64,000 nucleotides of DNA. It comes from CAYWWY01 sp964580185. Its GTDB lineage: Bacteria; Thermotogota; Thermotogae; MWEM01. Made by a program: the position numbers and the translations under genes. A model generated the notes under the pieces. It did not search any database, had not been told where the DNA came from, and saw nothing but the letters and a program-made list of their open reading frames with translations. This document shows, piece after piece, positions 7,272 through 17,112 of the stretch. Within the stretch, counting starts at the first letter, position 1. Every line of letters begins with the position of its first letter. Location of the stretch: positions 1-64,000 of the forward strand of contig CAZOJQ010000003.1 of the NCBI GenBank assembly GCA_964580185.1. Direction: 5' to 3'.

Positions 7272-9017
7272 GTGCTCTATGTGTTCTTCAAGGTCCTGGG
7301 GTGGGTACTCCTAGCGATATTCAATGCTATTGCTGTTTGGAGCGCTATATACCTTTTTGGGAGCGGTATGCCAGGGTTGGGAGTCATTTTAGTCATCTTG
7401 ATCGTAGCGATCGACTGGATGATTATCCGTCCGGGTGGGTATCCATATCGGTACACGATTCCCGCTCTCATTTTGCTCTTTGTGCTTACTCTATACCCGA
7501 TCTATTATACAGTGGACGTTGCGTTTACCAATTATGGAACCGGTCACATTTTTACCCGTGACCAGGTGGTTGAGTCTCTGCTAAAACAATATGCTCCTCT
7601 GGATACCGGAGAAGTCTATTCCTACAGCATCTTTGTGCAGATTGAAGACCTACACCCGACGGAGAAGTTTGTTTTGTTGCTTTATCACGAAGATACCCTA
7701 TTCCTTGCGGCTACCCCTGAAATTGAAAGCGTTGATGTGAACGGAGTTCCAACGCTTACCAGAGCAAAATATCAGAGAGTGGCTAACGATCAGGCAACGA
7801 TCGATGGAAGAGTTTATCATCTCGTTCGTTCTTTTCGGCAACCCGACCAGTTCATAGCGATTGAAGAGACAGTAGCGGGTCAGACAGTCGTATACGATTA
7901 CTTTTTTAGTTTTGAAGATCCAACCACCCTTCCCAATCAACGGTTTTTTGTCAGCAACTTGTATGCACGCTTTCTAGATAAAGTGATCCTCGAACATCCT
8001 ACTTTACCCAATATCCGATTTGGAACGCGATATGGATTTCGCAAAATGGTTCCAGTTCAAAAGAAATATGTTTTGGATACGAAAACCTATGAAGTTGACG
8101 GGAAAGCCGTTTTACGAACAGTGTTCATTAATACGCTTACCGGTAGGACTTTAGACGAAAGAGACGGGAATTTTTACGAGATCCAGGATGATGGATCCCG
8201 GATTATTGTTGGGGGCTATGTGACCTATGTTGGCCTTCAAAACTTCACGAAACTTTTTGCAGATCCAAGATTAAGTGGACCGTTCCTCCGAATTTTCAAC
8301 TGGACTTTCATTTGGGCTTTCTTGAGCGTTCTGTTTACCTTTATCATCGGACTTATGTTGGCTATGGTTCTTAATGATCAACGGTTAAAGGGCAGGAAAG
8401 TCTATCGAACGCTTCTGATTATTCCGTGGGCCATTCCCGCATTCATTTCAGTTCTCGTATGGCGCGTGGGTTGGTTTAATGAAACGTATGGGGTCATTAA
8501 TAAAGTTTTGATCACTCAAGTTTTTGGAGGAGAACCGATTCGCTGGTTGGGAGACGCTTTTTGGGCCAAAGTGGCAGTCCTCATTGTAAACACCTGGCTT
8601 GGATTTCCCTATATGATGACAGTCTGTCTGGGCGCGCTCCAATCCATACCCGAAACAATGTATGAAGCCGCGGCAATTGATGGCGCTCGCCGGTTTAGGC
8701 AGTTTTGGAAAATCACACTTCCCCTCTTGATGACTTCAGTCGCGCCCCTTTTGGTTGGTTCGTTTGCGTATAACTTTAATAATTTCGTGAATATCTATCT
8801 TCTTACTCGAGGAGGACCTGCTATGCCGGATTCAATAACAAATGCAGGTTCTACAGACATTCTCATTTCGTATACCTACAAACTGGCTTTCCAAAGCGAG
8901 CGGGGACAGGATTTTGGTTATGCTGCAGCGATATCGGTGTTTATCTTCGTAATAGTTGCCGGAATCAGTTATGTCAATTTTCGGCTTTCCGGGGCCTTTG
9001 AGGAGACGAATCGATAA
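7272..9017 (+). CDS. malF: Maltose-type ABC permease MalF
   Basis: Inner-membrane permease subunit for the MalE-bound sugar. N-terminal hydrophobic segments lead to the MalF-typical VDVAFTNYGTGH, then a large extracytoplasmic domain of about 250 residues (MalF P2-like position), then the core transmembrane bundle. The cytoplasmic EAA loop that docks on the ATPase reads YEAAAIDGARRFRQFWKITL. The start is ambiguous: GTG codons at 7266, 7272 and 7281 share overlapping purine-rich sites (GGGGAGG and GGAGG); 7272 has the best spacing. Its stop overlaps the malG start (TAATG). No MalK-type ATPase gene is present here, so the ATPase must be encoded elsewhere. Confidence 0.92.
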   Translation: MLYVFFKVLGWVLLAIFNAIAVWSAIYLFGSGMPGLGVILVILIVAIDWMIIRPGGYPYRYTIPALILLFVLTLYPIYYTVDVAFTNYGTGHIFTRDQVVESLLKQYAPLDTGEVYSYSIFVQIEDLHPTEKFVLLLYHEDTLFLAATPEIESVDVNGVPTLTRAKYQRVANDQATIDGRVYHLVRSFRQPDQFIAIEETVAGQTVVYDYFFSFEDPTTLPNQRFFVSNLYARFLDKVILEHPTLPNIRFGTRYGFRKMVPVQKKYVLDTKTYEVDGKAVLRTVFINTLTGRTLDERDGNFYEIQDDGSRIIVGGYVTYVGLQNFTKLFADPRLSGPFLRIFNWTFIWAFLSVLFTFIIGLMLAMVLNDQRLKGRKVYRTLLIIPWAIPAFISVLVWRVGWFNETYGVINKVLITQVFGGEPIRWLGDAFWAKVAVLIVNTWLGFPYMMTVCLGALQSIPETMYEAAAIDGARRFRQFWKITLPLLMTSVAPLLVGSFAYNFNNFVNIYLLTRGGPAMPDSITNAGSTDILISYTYKLAFQSERGQDFGYAAAISVFIFVIVAGISYVNFRLSGAFEETNR

Positions 9018-11800
9018 TGGCTGTACAAAAGAGAATATACTGGCTCCGACATATCTTATTAATTGTGGTAGTAGCGATCGTCTTATTCCCGATTGTATGG
9101 GTTGTGACAACATCTGTTCGAAGGGATAACGCTGCTTTCTCGACCAAACTGTTCAGCACAAGATCAACATTTCAGCATTACAAAGACTTGCTCTTACCCC
9201 CCAGAAACCTGCCAGTTTTGCTGGCTGATATGCAAAATCTCATGAATCTTTCCCAGCGGTTTTCTGGCATGAACGAAGCAGATCTCCAAAGAGAGTTTGA
9301 CCGGATGAAACAAGAGTTCATTCGTCAGATGGATCACAGTCTCCACTTAATGGCTCTGGCAAACGATGACCGCGAAGGGATTCTCGAATGGACTGAATCC
9401 GAAAAGATCGTCAACTATGAGCAATTTGAAGCGAAAAAAGAAATGGAGCATGAGAGACTGGATTCCTTTATCCTCCAACTCCAGCAAAACTGGACGCAGG
9501 ATGAAATCGACTTATACACCTACCAGCTTATGACAGCCTATTTACAAGCAAGCGAAGATCGAGCTCCACTTCTGCTTCAGGAAATCGAATCCATCTTTCC
9601 CGAGTTAGCGGGATTGCGTATGGAAAAAGAGATCAAACTTGAAGAGCTCGTATCGGCAGTGGATCAAATCGGCTACGCTTTCCAGGATCTGATGCCACAT
9701 GGCGCGGAAGAAGTTCTAGAATTACTCGACCAAGCCACTGAAGATACCAAAGGATTGTTTCTTCAGTCCGGGTTTTCGTATTCTCGATGGAATCGCGATG
9801 TGAACATCCGAATTTTGAATCGCGCTGCGACTTTAATCCGATCCATCGTATCGGAAGAGGAGTTTCATCAGTTTGACGAACTTCGGGAGGAGCTCAAATC
9901 GCTTGCCCAAAGCGCCGAGAATGCAACCGTTCCTTTTGAACAAGCGTATCGTCAATCCCTGGACCATCTGCAGAACCATTATAAGGTCTACTACCAACAG
10001 CCAGTTCAGGAATTCGAAGCCGCAAACCGTTTGTTGACCACAAAAGTACAGGAGCGGAACAAGCTTCAAGCGGAAATTCAAGATTTACTGCTTCAAGAAA
10101 TGGTGATGGAAGAGAAACTGGATTTTCTCCAAAAAAGTTTGCTCATGAATGTGCATGCCTTCCAACAAGCTTTCTTGATCATTCAGAGCACCTTTTCTCG
10201 AGTGGATCCCATTGCCAATCCGTCCTTTGTGCCTCGAGCGACTTCTTTCTTTACAATGATCAAAAATACCAACCAATTAATCGACCAAATTCAGATCGAA
10301 CTCTTAGACCCAGAATTAGCTGAAGGGTTGGAAACCCTTAATTCAATGGCAATTTCTCTTGCTGCACAAGAAGAAAGCGTTTTGCAGAATCTTGGGTATT
10401 CTAAGGTACAGGATTCCATTTCCGCCATGAATAATTCCATTTTGGTCCTTTTTCCTCGATTGGAAGATTTGGATACGGCAGCGAATCAGATCCAGAACAA
10501 CCTCCAGAAGGTTTTGGAGAAAAAGGAAGCGATTCCATTGAAGGATGCCGAGATCCAATCTTTGCGACAGCAGGTTGAAGAGAAGCAAAGGATTGCAAAC
10601 TCCCGAGGGGAAATCCAACGAAGGGTTATCCTTCGGGTGGAAAGTTTATTTTTGCGCGATGGTTTGCAGCGTGTCCATGATTTTCATAGTCTTTCACAAT
10701 ACATCCTTCAGATCAGGAGGCATCGAGAAACCTACGGCTTGGGAGGCCTCCAATCATACCGGGAAGATGATTGGATGGAGCGGTCTTACTTGCTTTATGA
10801 TTTGGTTGAAACGATGACGCTTTTTGAGAGAGGGTATAATGCCCTGGAAGAATTAACGAGAAATCTTCAATCAAGGATGGATTCATTCGCGGCGCTTTCT
10901 GAGTATTACATCCGACTGAAGTTGAGCGGATCGCCTATTGTCATATCCGAGTTCAATGAGATCAATTCGGTTTTCAGTAGGGGGTTTGAAGAGATTTCTG
11001 CCATTCTCAATCGGGTCGGTCGGAAAGTGAGCGATCTTTCGGAAAAAGAAGGGTTCGACCCAGTCCATGGGTACTTGCGGAATCAAGATCGACTCATTTT
11101 TGATATGACCCAGTATTGGTATCGGAAGCCGGAACAGCAATTTGTCCGCTGGTTGTTCAACAGCATTGTTGTCGCCCTCTTAGTCGCTTTGATCTCAGTA
11201 GCTGTTTGCTCGCTGGGCGCGTATCCGTTTAGTCGGATGCGGTTCAAAGGAAGGAAATATGGATTGTTGGGCCTCTTGTTGATTCAAATGTTTCCCACAG
11301 CAACGATGGGGATCATCGCGTTGTATTCGCTTCTTCGGTTTTTGGGCCAACTATTTCCTCCTTTGGGTCTCGATACTTTGGGCGGGTTGACTTTTGTATA
11401 CCTGGGAGGATCCATTGCATTCAATATGTGGTTGATCAAAGGGTATTTCGACACAATCCCCACATCCATGGAAGAAGCGGCGATGATCGATGGATCAACA
11501 AGGCTCCAAACTTTCTGGAAAATTGTGCTTCCATTAGCGATTCCTGTCTTGTCTGTTGTGTTCATCCTTGGATTTATGGGGATTTTTAATGAGTTTCTGC
11601 TCGCACGGATTATCCTACAATCTCCGCAAAACTATACATATCCAGTAGGTCTGCAAACCTTCGCTTACGGCCCGTATCAAACAGATTGGGGCTTATTTAC
11701 AGCAGCAGCGCTGTTAGGCGCGATTCCCATGGTTGTTTTGTTCTTACTGATGCAGAACTATATCGTCAGCGGTTTGACTAAAGGCGCTGAGAAAGGATAG
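9017..11800 (+). CDS. malG: MalG-type ABC permease with giant coiled-coil insertion
   Basis: Second permease subunit. Residues about 8-35 form the first membrane segment and end in the MalG-like FPIVWVVTTSVRRDNAAF. Residues about 700-927 contain the other membrane segments and the EAA loop MEEAAMIDGSTRLQTFWKIV. Between them are roughly 650 residues rich in Gln, Glu, Leu and Ile with heptad-like spacing, predicted long helical coiled coil on the outer face of the membrane. E. coli MalG has about 296 aa, so this is more than three times as long. From memory, Thermotogota MalG proteins also carry an enlarged loop here; not verified. It overlaps malF by one base. Confidence 0.9.
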   Translation: MAVQKRIYWLRHILLIVVVAIVLFPIVWVVTTSVRRDNAAFSTKLFSTRSTFQHYKDLLLPPRNLPVLLADMQNLMNLSQRFSGMNEADLQREFDRMKQEFIRQMDHSLHLMALANDDREGILEWTESEKIVNYEQFEAKKEMEHERLDSFILQLQQNWTQDEIDLYTYQLMTAYLQASEDRAPLLLQEIESIFPELAGLRMEKEIKLEELVSAVDQIGYAFQDLMPHGAEEVLELLDQATEDTKGLFLQSGFSYSRWNRDVNIRILNRAATLIRSIVSEEEFHQFDELREELKSLAQSAENATVPFEQAYRQSLDHLQNHYKVYYQQPVQEFEAANRLLTTKVQERNKLQAEIQDLLLQEMVMEEKLDFLQKSLLMNVHAFQQAFLIIQSTFSRVDPIANPSFVPRATSFFTMIKNTNQLIDQIQIELLDPELAEGLETLNSMAISLAAQEESVLQNLGYSKVQDSISAMNNSILVLFPRLEDLDTAANQIQNNLQKVLEKKEAIPLKDAEIQSLRQQVEEKQRIANSRGEIQRRVILRVESLFLRDGLQRVHDFHSLSQYILQIRRHRETYGLGGLQSYREDDWMERSYLLYDLVETMTLFERGYNALEELTRNLQSRMDSFAALSEYYIRLKLSGSPIVISEFNEINSVFSRGFEEISAILNRVGRKVSDLSEKEGFDPVHGYLRNQDRLIFDMTQYWYRKPEQQFVRWLFNSIVVALLVALISVAVCSLGAYPFSRMRFKGRKYGLLGLLLIQMFPTATMGIIALYSLLRFLGQLFPPLGLDTLGGLTFVYLGGSIAFNMWLIKGYFDTIPTSMEEAAMIDGSTRLQTFWKIVLPLAIPVLSVVFILGFMGIFNEFLLARIILQSPQNYTYPVGLQTFAYGPYQTDWGLFTAAALLGAIPMVVLFLLMQNYIVSGLTKGAEKG

Positions 11801-11802
11801 CA

Positions 11803-12951
11803 ATGAAAAGAAAGCGGAATGAAACGGATCATAAGCAGGTTCGCTGGATGGAGATTGCCCGGAGGGGATTTCTTCTTGCGGGTTTGATCATCGGAATTTG
11901 GTTGATCTGGAATCCTGTATCAGAAGTGTATCGGGTTCATGTGATCGACTTTTCAGAAGAACTTTCGCGAAGACCAGGTTGGCAGCAAGCGAACTACGAA
12001 ACACTTGACGACTACATTCAAGCGCAGACTGAAAACCGTCTTACGCGAACCGAGGATCCATACTGGCTCAATCTCTATCGGGATCTCGATTCTTCCGTCA
12101 CACGGAGGGAACCGTCCGTTTATGCGAATCGGGCCGTTCCTTCGGGGTACTCAACGTACTATTACTTTCTTCCCTCGGAAATTCCTGTGGCAGAGACATT
12201 TCCCAATCGGGGTACTGTCCTGTTTGTTGAGATGCGCTCAGAAACTGGTAGTTTGTTGTATCTTGGAGTCAACCGGTGGGTAGGTGAAGACGTAATCACA
12301 TATTCTCCTTCTCCGCCTAACTGGCTATTGTTTCCTCAACGGGCCACCGGAATTCTCATTCTCATTGCGGGAGTCCTTCTGTATTTGATGATTCCCCGCC
12401 GTCGTCTTGCTCCCGACGCGCTCTATTATCTCACAGGTCCTGCAATTCTTGGACCCGATATTGCAGGTTTCATCCTTTCCACTGGGTTTTTTTGGCTTGG
12501 TCGAGTTCTTTTGGTTTGGGAAGGATGGTTTCTTTTTCCCATAGCGATCATCCTATGGGTTCTTGGTCTTTTTGGTGTGCTTCTTCTTTTTGTTGGTCTT
12601 TGGTATGCGACCCTATGGTATGCAATCAAAGAAGAGGGAATTGTTGAGTACTCCTTGAAGGGGAAAAGAATCGTTCTGTGGAACGAGATTATGGCCGTTG
12701 GGAGTTACGAGAAAGGCCTTCCGCCATGGATGCTCGGCCTGTTTCTCCTGTTCGGACGATATGGCTCCCTTTCTACCCAGATGGCAATGGCTCAGGGGTT
12801 TCGGAAAGAATCAGGGATTCGAATCAACGTGAAAGATCAAAAACCCCTCATTATCATGACGAATGCCTTTGTGGGCATCGATCGACTGGCAAAATCCCTG
12901 GCAAAAATAGAAAGAGTTGTTTCGATCGATCGAAGCGATTCGGAGGGGTAA
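11803..12951 (+). CDS. Unknown membrane protein at the end of the mal operon
   Basis: Starts 3 nt after malG, so it is co-transcribed and probably translationally coupled. The 382 aa show one N-terminal membrane segment (about 18-38), an extracytoplasmic stretch of about 140 residues, then four hydrophobic segments (about 175-270), and a C-terminal cytoplasmic domain whose GIVEYSLKGKRIVLWNEIMAVG resembles the start of a PH-like (YdbT/DUF304-type) fold. I recognise no family with confidence. Context suggests a role linked to the transporter or to the envelope around it; this is inference only. Confidence 0.75.
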   Translation: MKRKRNETDHKQVRWMEIARRGFLLAGLIIGIWLIWNPVSEVYRVHVIDFSEELSRRPGWQQANYETLDDYIQAQTENRLTRTEDPYWLNLYRDLDSSVTRREPSVYANRAVPSGYSTYYYFLPSEIPVAETFPNRGTVLFVEMRSETGSLLYLGVNRWVGEDVITYSPSPPNWLLFPQRATGILILIAGVLLYLMIPRRRLAPDALYYLTGPAILGPDIAGFILSTGFFWLGRVLLVWEGWFLFPIAIILWVLGLFGVLLLFVGLWYATLWYAIKEEGIVEYSLKGKRIVLWNEIMAVGSYEKGLPPWMLGLFLLFGRYGSLSTQMAMAQGFRKESGIRINVKDQKPLIIMTNAFVGIDRLAKSLAKIERVVSIDRSDSEG

Positions 12952-12970
12952 ACGGTTCAAGAAACAAAGA

Positions 12971-13000
12971 AAAAAAAGCCGGCATGAAGCCGGCTTTTTT
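12971..13000. terminator. Bidirectional terminator between mal operon and glnS
   Basis: Seven A, GCCGGC (12978-12983), loop ATGAA, GCCGGC (12989-12994), six T. It serves the plus-strand mal operon and the convergent glnS; the glnS stop codon overlaps the edge of the T tract. Confidence 0.9.
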
Positions 13001-14669
13001 ACTGGTGTTTTTTCCAAGAGTCTTTCAGAGCCACAGTGCGGTTAAATACGAGTTTGTCCGAAGTTGAGTCCGGATCGACCGTAAAATACCCCTGGCGGAG
13101 GAATTGAAAGGAATCTCCAACGATCGCGTTTTGCAGAGACGGTTCGATGAGAGCATTTGGAAGACAGATGAACGAGTCGGGATTGAGATAGTCCTTATAT
13201 CCTTTTCCGTCTTCCATTTCCCCCATATTTCGTAGGGTAAATAACTTGTCATAGAGTCTCACTTCAGCTTCTAAGGCGTGATCAGCGCTTACCCAGTGCA
13301 AAGTCCCTCGGACTTTCCTTCCATCAGAAGTGCCTCCTCCCCGGGAATCGGGATCATAGCTGCAACGAAGTTCGACAATCTTCCCTTCAGAATCCCGTAT
13401 AACATCGGTACATGTGATGTAGTAGGCGTGTTTGAGACGAACTTCCGCGCCAGGAGACAAACGAAAGTACTTTTTGGGAGGGTGTTCCATAAAATCGTCT
13501 GCTTCAATGTACAGTTCCCGAGAAAAAGGAAGCATTCGCTCACCGGCAGTCGGATCTTCCGGATTGTTCTCCGCAGGGAGTTCTTCAACCATTCCCTCTG
13601 GGTAGTTTTCGATGACCACTTTGAGCGGGTTCAGGACAGCCATAACCCTAGGAGCCCTTTTGTTCAGCTCTTCCCGAATTATGAACTCCAAAAATTCGAA
13701 ATCGACAATGCTGTCCGCTTTTGCAACCCCAACTTCTTGGCAGAACCTCCGGATCGAAGCCGGTGTGAATCCTCGTCTTCGAAGACCCCTAAGGGTAGGC
13801 ATTCGAGGATCATCCCATCCATTTACAATTCCTTGTTTCACCATCTCAAGGAACAGCCGTTTGCTCATAACGGTAAAACTAATATTGAGCCGAGCAAACT
13901 CATATTGTCTCGGTCGTGAAGGTACGGATACATTGTCCAAAAGCCAATCATATAAAGGGCGATGGTCTTCGAACTCCAAAGAACACAAAGAATGGGTTAT
14001 TCCTTCTATGGCATCTTCGTATCCGTGAGCAAAGTCATACATGGGGTATATGCACCATCGATCTCCGGTTCGATAATGAGGTTGGTGCAAGACGCGATAC
14101 AAGATCGGATCTCTCATTTGGATGTTTGGATGACTCATGTCAATCTTTGCTCGTAGCACACATTCTCCATTTTCCATTGCCCCCGCGCGCATCTGTTCGA
14201 AAAGGGTCCGGTTTTCCGAAATGCTTCGATAGCGCCATGGAGATTCTGTTCCTTTACTCGAAGCGGTTCCCCGGTTCTTTCGGATTTCTTCCACAGACTG
14301 ATGATCTACATAGGCTAGCCCTTTTTCGATCAATTCAAGAGCCCATTGGTAGAATTGCTCGAAATAGTCCGAAGCGTAACAGAGTTGATCCCATTCAAAT
14401 CCCAACCACCGGATATCCTCTTTCATCGATTCCATATACTCTTCTTCTTCTTTGGCGGGATTGGTATCATCAAAACGAAGATTGCATGTACCTCCAAAAT
14501 CCTGTGCCAATCCAAAATTCAAGCAGATGGATTTTGCGTGACCGATTCCAAGGTACGCATTCGGTTCCGGTGGGAAACGAGTCCGAATTTGTTGAACTCT
14601 TCCACTCTCCAGGTCGTCCATGATAAGCTGTTCAATGAAATTCCTGGGATTTCGGTTTAGGGATTTCAT
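12999..14669 (-). CDS. glnS: Glutaminyl-tRNA synthetase
   Basis: Charges tRNA-Gln with glutamine. This is a class I synthetase with the HIGH-like signature GIGHAKS in the context RFPPEPNAYLGIGHAKS, and the KMSKS-like VMSKR. The C-terminal beta-barrel anticodon-binding region includes RLSPGAEVRLKHAYYI. The 556 aa length matches bacterial GlnRS. Start ATG 14669 has AAGGAGGTG ideally placed; the frame open to 14765 has no such site. Direct GlnRS charging is not universal in anaerobic thermophile lineages, many of which use GatCAB, so the gene may have been acquired by transfer. Confidence 0.95.
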   Translation of the reverse strand: MKSLNRNPRNFIEQLIMDDLESGRVQQIRTRFPPEPNAYLGIGHAKSICLNFGLAQDFGGTCNLRFDDTNPAKEEEEYMESMKEDIRWLGFEWDQLCYASDYFEQFYQWALELIEKGLAYVDHQSVEEIRKNRGTASSKGTESPWRYRSISENRTLFEQMRAGAMENGECVLRAKIDMSHPNIQMRDPILYRVLHQPHYRTGDRWCIYPMYDFAHGYEDAIEGITHSLCSLEFEDHRPLYDWLLDNVSVPSRPRQYEFARLNISFTVMSKRLFLEMVKQGIVNGWDDPRMPTLRGLRRRGFTPASIRRFCQEVGVAKADSIVDFEFLEFIIREELNKRAPRVMAVLNPLKVVIENYPEGMVEELPAENNPEDPTAGERMLPFSRELYIEADDFMEHPPKKYFRLSPGAEVRLKHAYYITCTDVIRDSEGKIVELRCSYDPDSRGGGTSDGRKVRGTLHWVSADHALEAEVRLYDKLFTLRNMGEMEDGKGYKDYLNPDSFICLPNALIEPSLQNAIVGDSFQFLRQGYFTVDPDSTSDKLVFNRTVALKDSWKKHQ

Positions 14670-14750
14670 GGGAAACACCTCCTTATCAGTATATAATGAG
14701 CAATTCATGGCGAAGTATACCACAATCTCGCTTTTCATGCAATCCTTTTT

Positions 14751-14780
14751 TTGGAAAAGAGACAAAGGATCCGGTATAAT
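14751..14780 (+). promoter_or_regulatory. Promoter of the peroxiredoxin-nitroreductase gene
   Basis: TTGGAA (14751-14756), 18-nt spacer, TATAAT (14775-14780), about 36 nt before the start codon. It is divergent from glnS. Confidence 0.65.
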
Positions 14781-14815
14781 CGATCAGGATAATCTGTATG
14801 AAAGGAGTGGACATA

Positions 14816-15871
14816 TTGATGAGTTTGGTGCGAGTTCCAGAATTTCGACTGCAGAATGACAAAGGAGAATGGATCACTCATTCTCAGCTCAAAGGGAAGT
14901 ATGGCGTTCTTTTTTTCTTTCCGAAAGCCTTTACCCCAGGATGTACCAAAGAATGCATCGCTTTTTCGGATCAGCAACCCACATTCACTCTTGAGCTTGA
15001 AGACAGAAACTCAGAAGAAGAGTTCGACTCAGTGGTCCCCATAGGCGAAGGGATAGAGGATCCGAGGGTTTTGTGGATCGGAGTTTCGCGAGACAGCCCG
15101 AGTACCCTCGCGAAGTTCCGGTCAAAGCATGGATTAACGATTGAATTGATGAGCGATGATGGAACCCTTTCTCAAGCCCTTGGTTCCGCTGGAATCGGAG
15201 GTACAGTAAAGAGGACAAGCTTTGTGTTTGATCCATGGGGAGTGATTCGTGCAAAATGGGATAAAGTAAAAGTGTCCGGTCACGATGATGAGGTCTCTTC
15301 CTTCTTAAAAAGGATTATGCAACAGGATCGATCTACCCTGCCTGCTATTGAGAATCGGCGCGCATACAGAGGAATCCGAAGGGATCCGATTTCCCGTGAC
15401 TTGTTGGATCAAATCATGCTGAGTGCCCATCTGGCTCCATCCTGCTCGAATAACCAGCCATGGCATTTTGAAGTGATTTCAGATCCTCAAATCCTGGAAC
15501 GAGTGTACCCGCATCTCACGGCAGGGAATGGTTGGATGCGTAATGCCCCTGTTTTGGTTGGCGTTCATGGTGATCCTGCTGCTGATTGTCAACTATCGGA
15601 TGAGCGTGGTTATCTTTTGTTTGATTTGGGATTGGCTTCTGCGTTTCTGATGATCCAAGCAACCCAAATCGGACTCGTTGCGCACCCTGTAGCCGGGTAT
15701 GAACCATCTCCGATCAAAGATTTGCTAGGGATTCCTTCATCGCATATCTTAATCACTCTGATCGCATTGGGCTATCCTTCGGATGGTTCGGAGCTTTCAG
15801 AAAAAAACCAAAAAAGGGAGATCGCGGAACGATCTCGAAAGCCCATAGAGGGAGTCGTTACTTTTCGGTGA
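14816..15871 (+). CDS. Peroxiredoxin (Bcp/AhpC-like) fused to nitroreductase
   Basis: A two-domain redox enzyme. Residues about 1-165 form a thioredoxin-fold peroxiredoxin with the peroxidatic motif FTPGCTKECIAFSD, in the PRX-Q (Bcp) arrangement of two Cys five residues apart. Residues about 170-350 form an FMN nitroreductase with NRRAYRGIRRDPI and SAHLAPSCSNNQPWHFEVI. A plausible role is peroxide reduction with electrons from NAD(P)H passed through the flavin domain. Start candidates are TTG 14816 and ATG 14819, both 8-11 nt after AAAGGAG; the ATG at 14798 overlaps that site and is unlikely. It is transcribed from its own promoter, divergent from glnS. Confidence 0.88.
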   Translation: MMSLVRVPEFRLQNDKGEWITHSQLKGKYGVLFFFPKAFTPGCTKECIAFSDQQPTFTLELEDRNSEEEFDSVVPIGEGIEDPRVLWIGVSRDSPSTLAKFRSKHGLTIELMSDDGTLSQALGSAGIGGTVKRTSFVFDPWGVIRAKWDKVKVSGHDDEVSSFLKRIMQQDRSTLPAIENRRAYRGIRRDPISRDLLDQIMLSAHLAPSCSNNQPWHFEVISDPQILERVYPHLTAGNGWMRNAPVLVGVHGDPAADCQLSDERGYLLFDLGLASAFLMIQATQIGLVAHPVAGYEPSPIKDLLGIPSSHILITLIALGYPSDGSELSEKNQKREIAERSRKPIEGVVTFR

Positions 15872-15879
15872 TCAGAGAG

Positions 15880-17112
15880 TTAGGTACTCCAAAATTCGAA
15901 AGGATCTTCGGAGTTCTGTTCTTTGGCTTTTCCTGTAATTAATTCAAAGGCTTTGGCTGCGTCAATTCCGTCTTTCAGCATATCCAGAAATTCCACAATG
16001 CTTTTCACGACTTGGCGCATCTCCACAAACTGATCTTGGTGAAACGGGCTCGCCAGGAATTCTTTGAGTTTCTCTTTCCATGTTTCGTCTACTTGAGCAA
16101 TTCCATCAAACGAGTAGGCATCCCGGTATAAAGAAGATACTTGCTCGTACAGATTGGGAAAGATATCTGGGCGGATGGAAGAAAGGTATTGCACCGTGGA
16201 TTCGGTGGTCATTGACAGTTCAGATCTCAACCGATCATGGAGCGCTAGATAGCTTTTGACGCCTCGTTCCCCGTTTTCAAACCAACTGGGCGTACCCAAC
16301 CAAATCATATACAAGTTGGGCAGATCTTTTGAAGAGATCATATCCAAAATTTCTCTCAATGCGTTATAATTGCGAATCACCAGGTCCATTCGAAGGTTTT
16401 GAGTTAGTTCAAGCTCATCGAAGACAACGACAATCCCCGAATAATCGATGGCTTGCGAGAGTTTGAGGAGGTCTTTTAAAAAAAGAAAACTCTCCTCGCG
16501 CGATTCGACCCTACGGACGACACGGATGTCTTTTAACTCACGTAGGCTGACTCGTTGACCAGACATCCAATCGATCACCCGTTTTTTGATGTCTTCTCGC
16601 CCGGAAATATGCCCTTCCACAAACGCAGAGATCGCTTCATAGAAGTCATTGGTGTATTCATGTTCTTTTACTTTGTCTCGGATCGCGCCCAAAAACGACA
16701 CAAGCTCTTCAAGCTTGAGTCCTTGTTCTTTCATCTTTTCAATCATCTTTTCCGACCATTGGGACAGGAGATAATATAGGGATTCCCCCGAAAACTCAGG
16801 AGTAATGATTCCTTTCACAAGCGCTTGATAGGCTTCAATCGGTTTATGCAGGGGAGGTGCGGAGGTACAGATCGGAAGCATACCATACTCCAAACCTCTT
16901 GCGAGAGCATAACGACCGAGCATGCTTTTCCCGGTCCCATAGTCCCCCAAAAACACGCGAAGAGCAGATCCCCCTTTTGCAACGAATTGCAAGTCTTTCA
17001 TGACTATGGCCTCTTCTCGTTCGCGCCCACAAATCAAGCGGGAAGCTGCACCGAAGGGTAAGTCCGACCCATTTCTCAGAGAGCGAATGATTTCTTCTTC
17101 AAAGGGAGTCAT
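15880..17112 (-). CDS. P-loop ATPase of the DUF2791 (BrxC/BrxD-like, PF10923) type
   Basis: ATP-binding protein of 410 aa. Near the N-terminus are GREREEAIVMKDLQFV and the Walker A motif LGDYGTGKSMLG (about residue 56). Walker B is GIVVVFDELELT (about residue 230), followed by NYNALREILDMI and a sensor-like LYMIWLGTPSWF. These features match the DUF2791/BREX ATP-binding family from memory. No other BREX gene (pglZ, pglX, brxL) is near, so it is not a BREX locus. Its ATG lies inside the stop of the upstream membrane coiled-coil gene (4-nt overlap), which implies a two-protein unit. Substrate and role are unknown. Confidence 0.75.
   Translation of the reverse strand: MTPFEEEIIRSLRNGSDLPFGAASRLICGREREEAIVMKDLQFVAKGGSALRVFLGDYGTGKSMLGRYALARGLEYGMLPICTSAPPLHKPIEAYQALVKGIITPEFSGESLYYLLSQWSEKMIEKMKEQGLKLEELVSFLGAIRDKVKEHEYTNDFYEAISAFVEGHISGREDIKKRVIDWMSGQRVSLRELKDIRVVRRVESREESFLFLKDLLKLSQAIDYSGIVVVFDELELTQNLRMDLVIRNYNALREILDMISSKDLPNLYMIWLGTPSWFENGERGVKSYLALHDRLRSELSMTTESTVQYLSSIRPDIFPNLYEQVSSLYRDAYSFDGIAQVDETWKEKLKEFLASPFHQDQFVEMRQVVKSIVEFLDMLKDGIDAAKAFELITGKAKEQNSEDPFEFWST

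Noticed and set aside
8448..8642. Minus-strand frames inside malF, malG and other long genes
   Set aside because: They are shadows of the coding strand without ribosome sites or known products.
15880..17112. BREX phage-defence locus
   Set aside because: The ATPase resembles BrxC/BrxD, but none of the other BREX genes is present and the neighbours are glnS, dnaE and folD.
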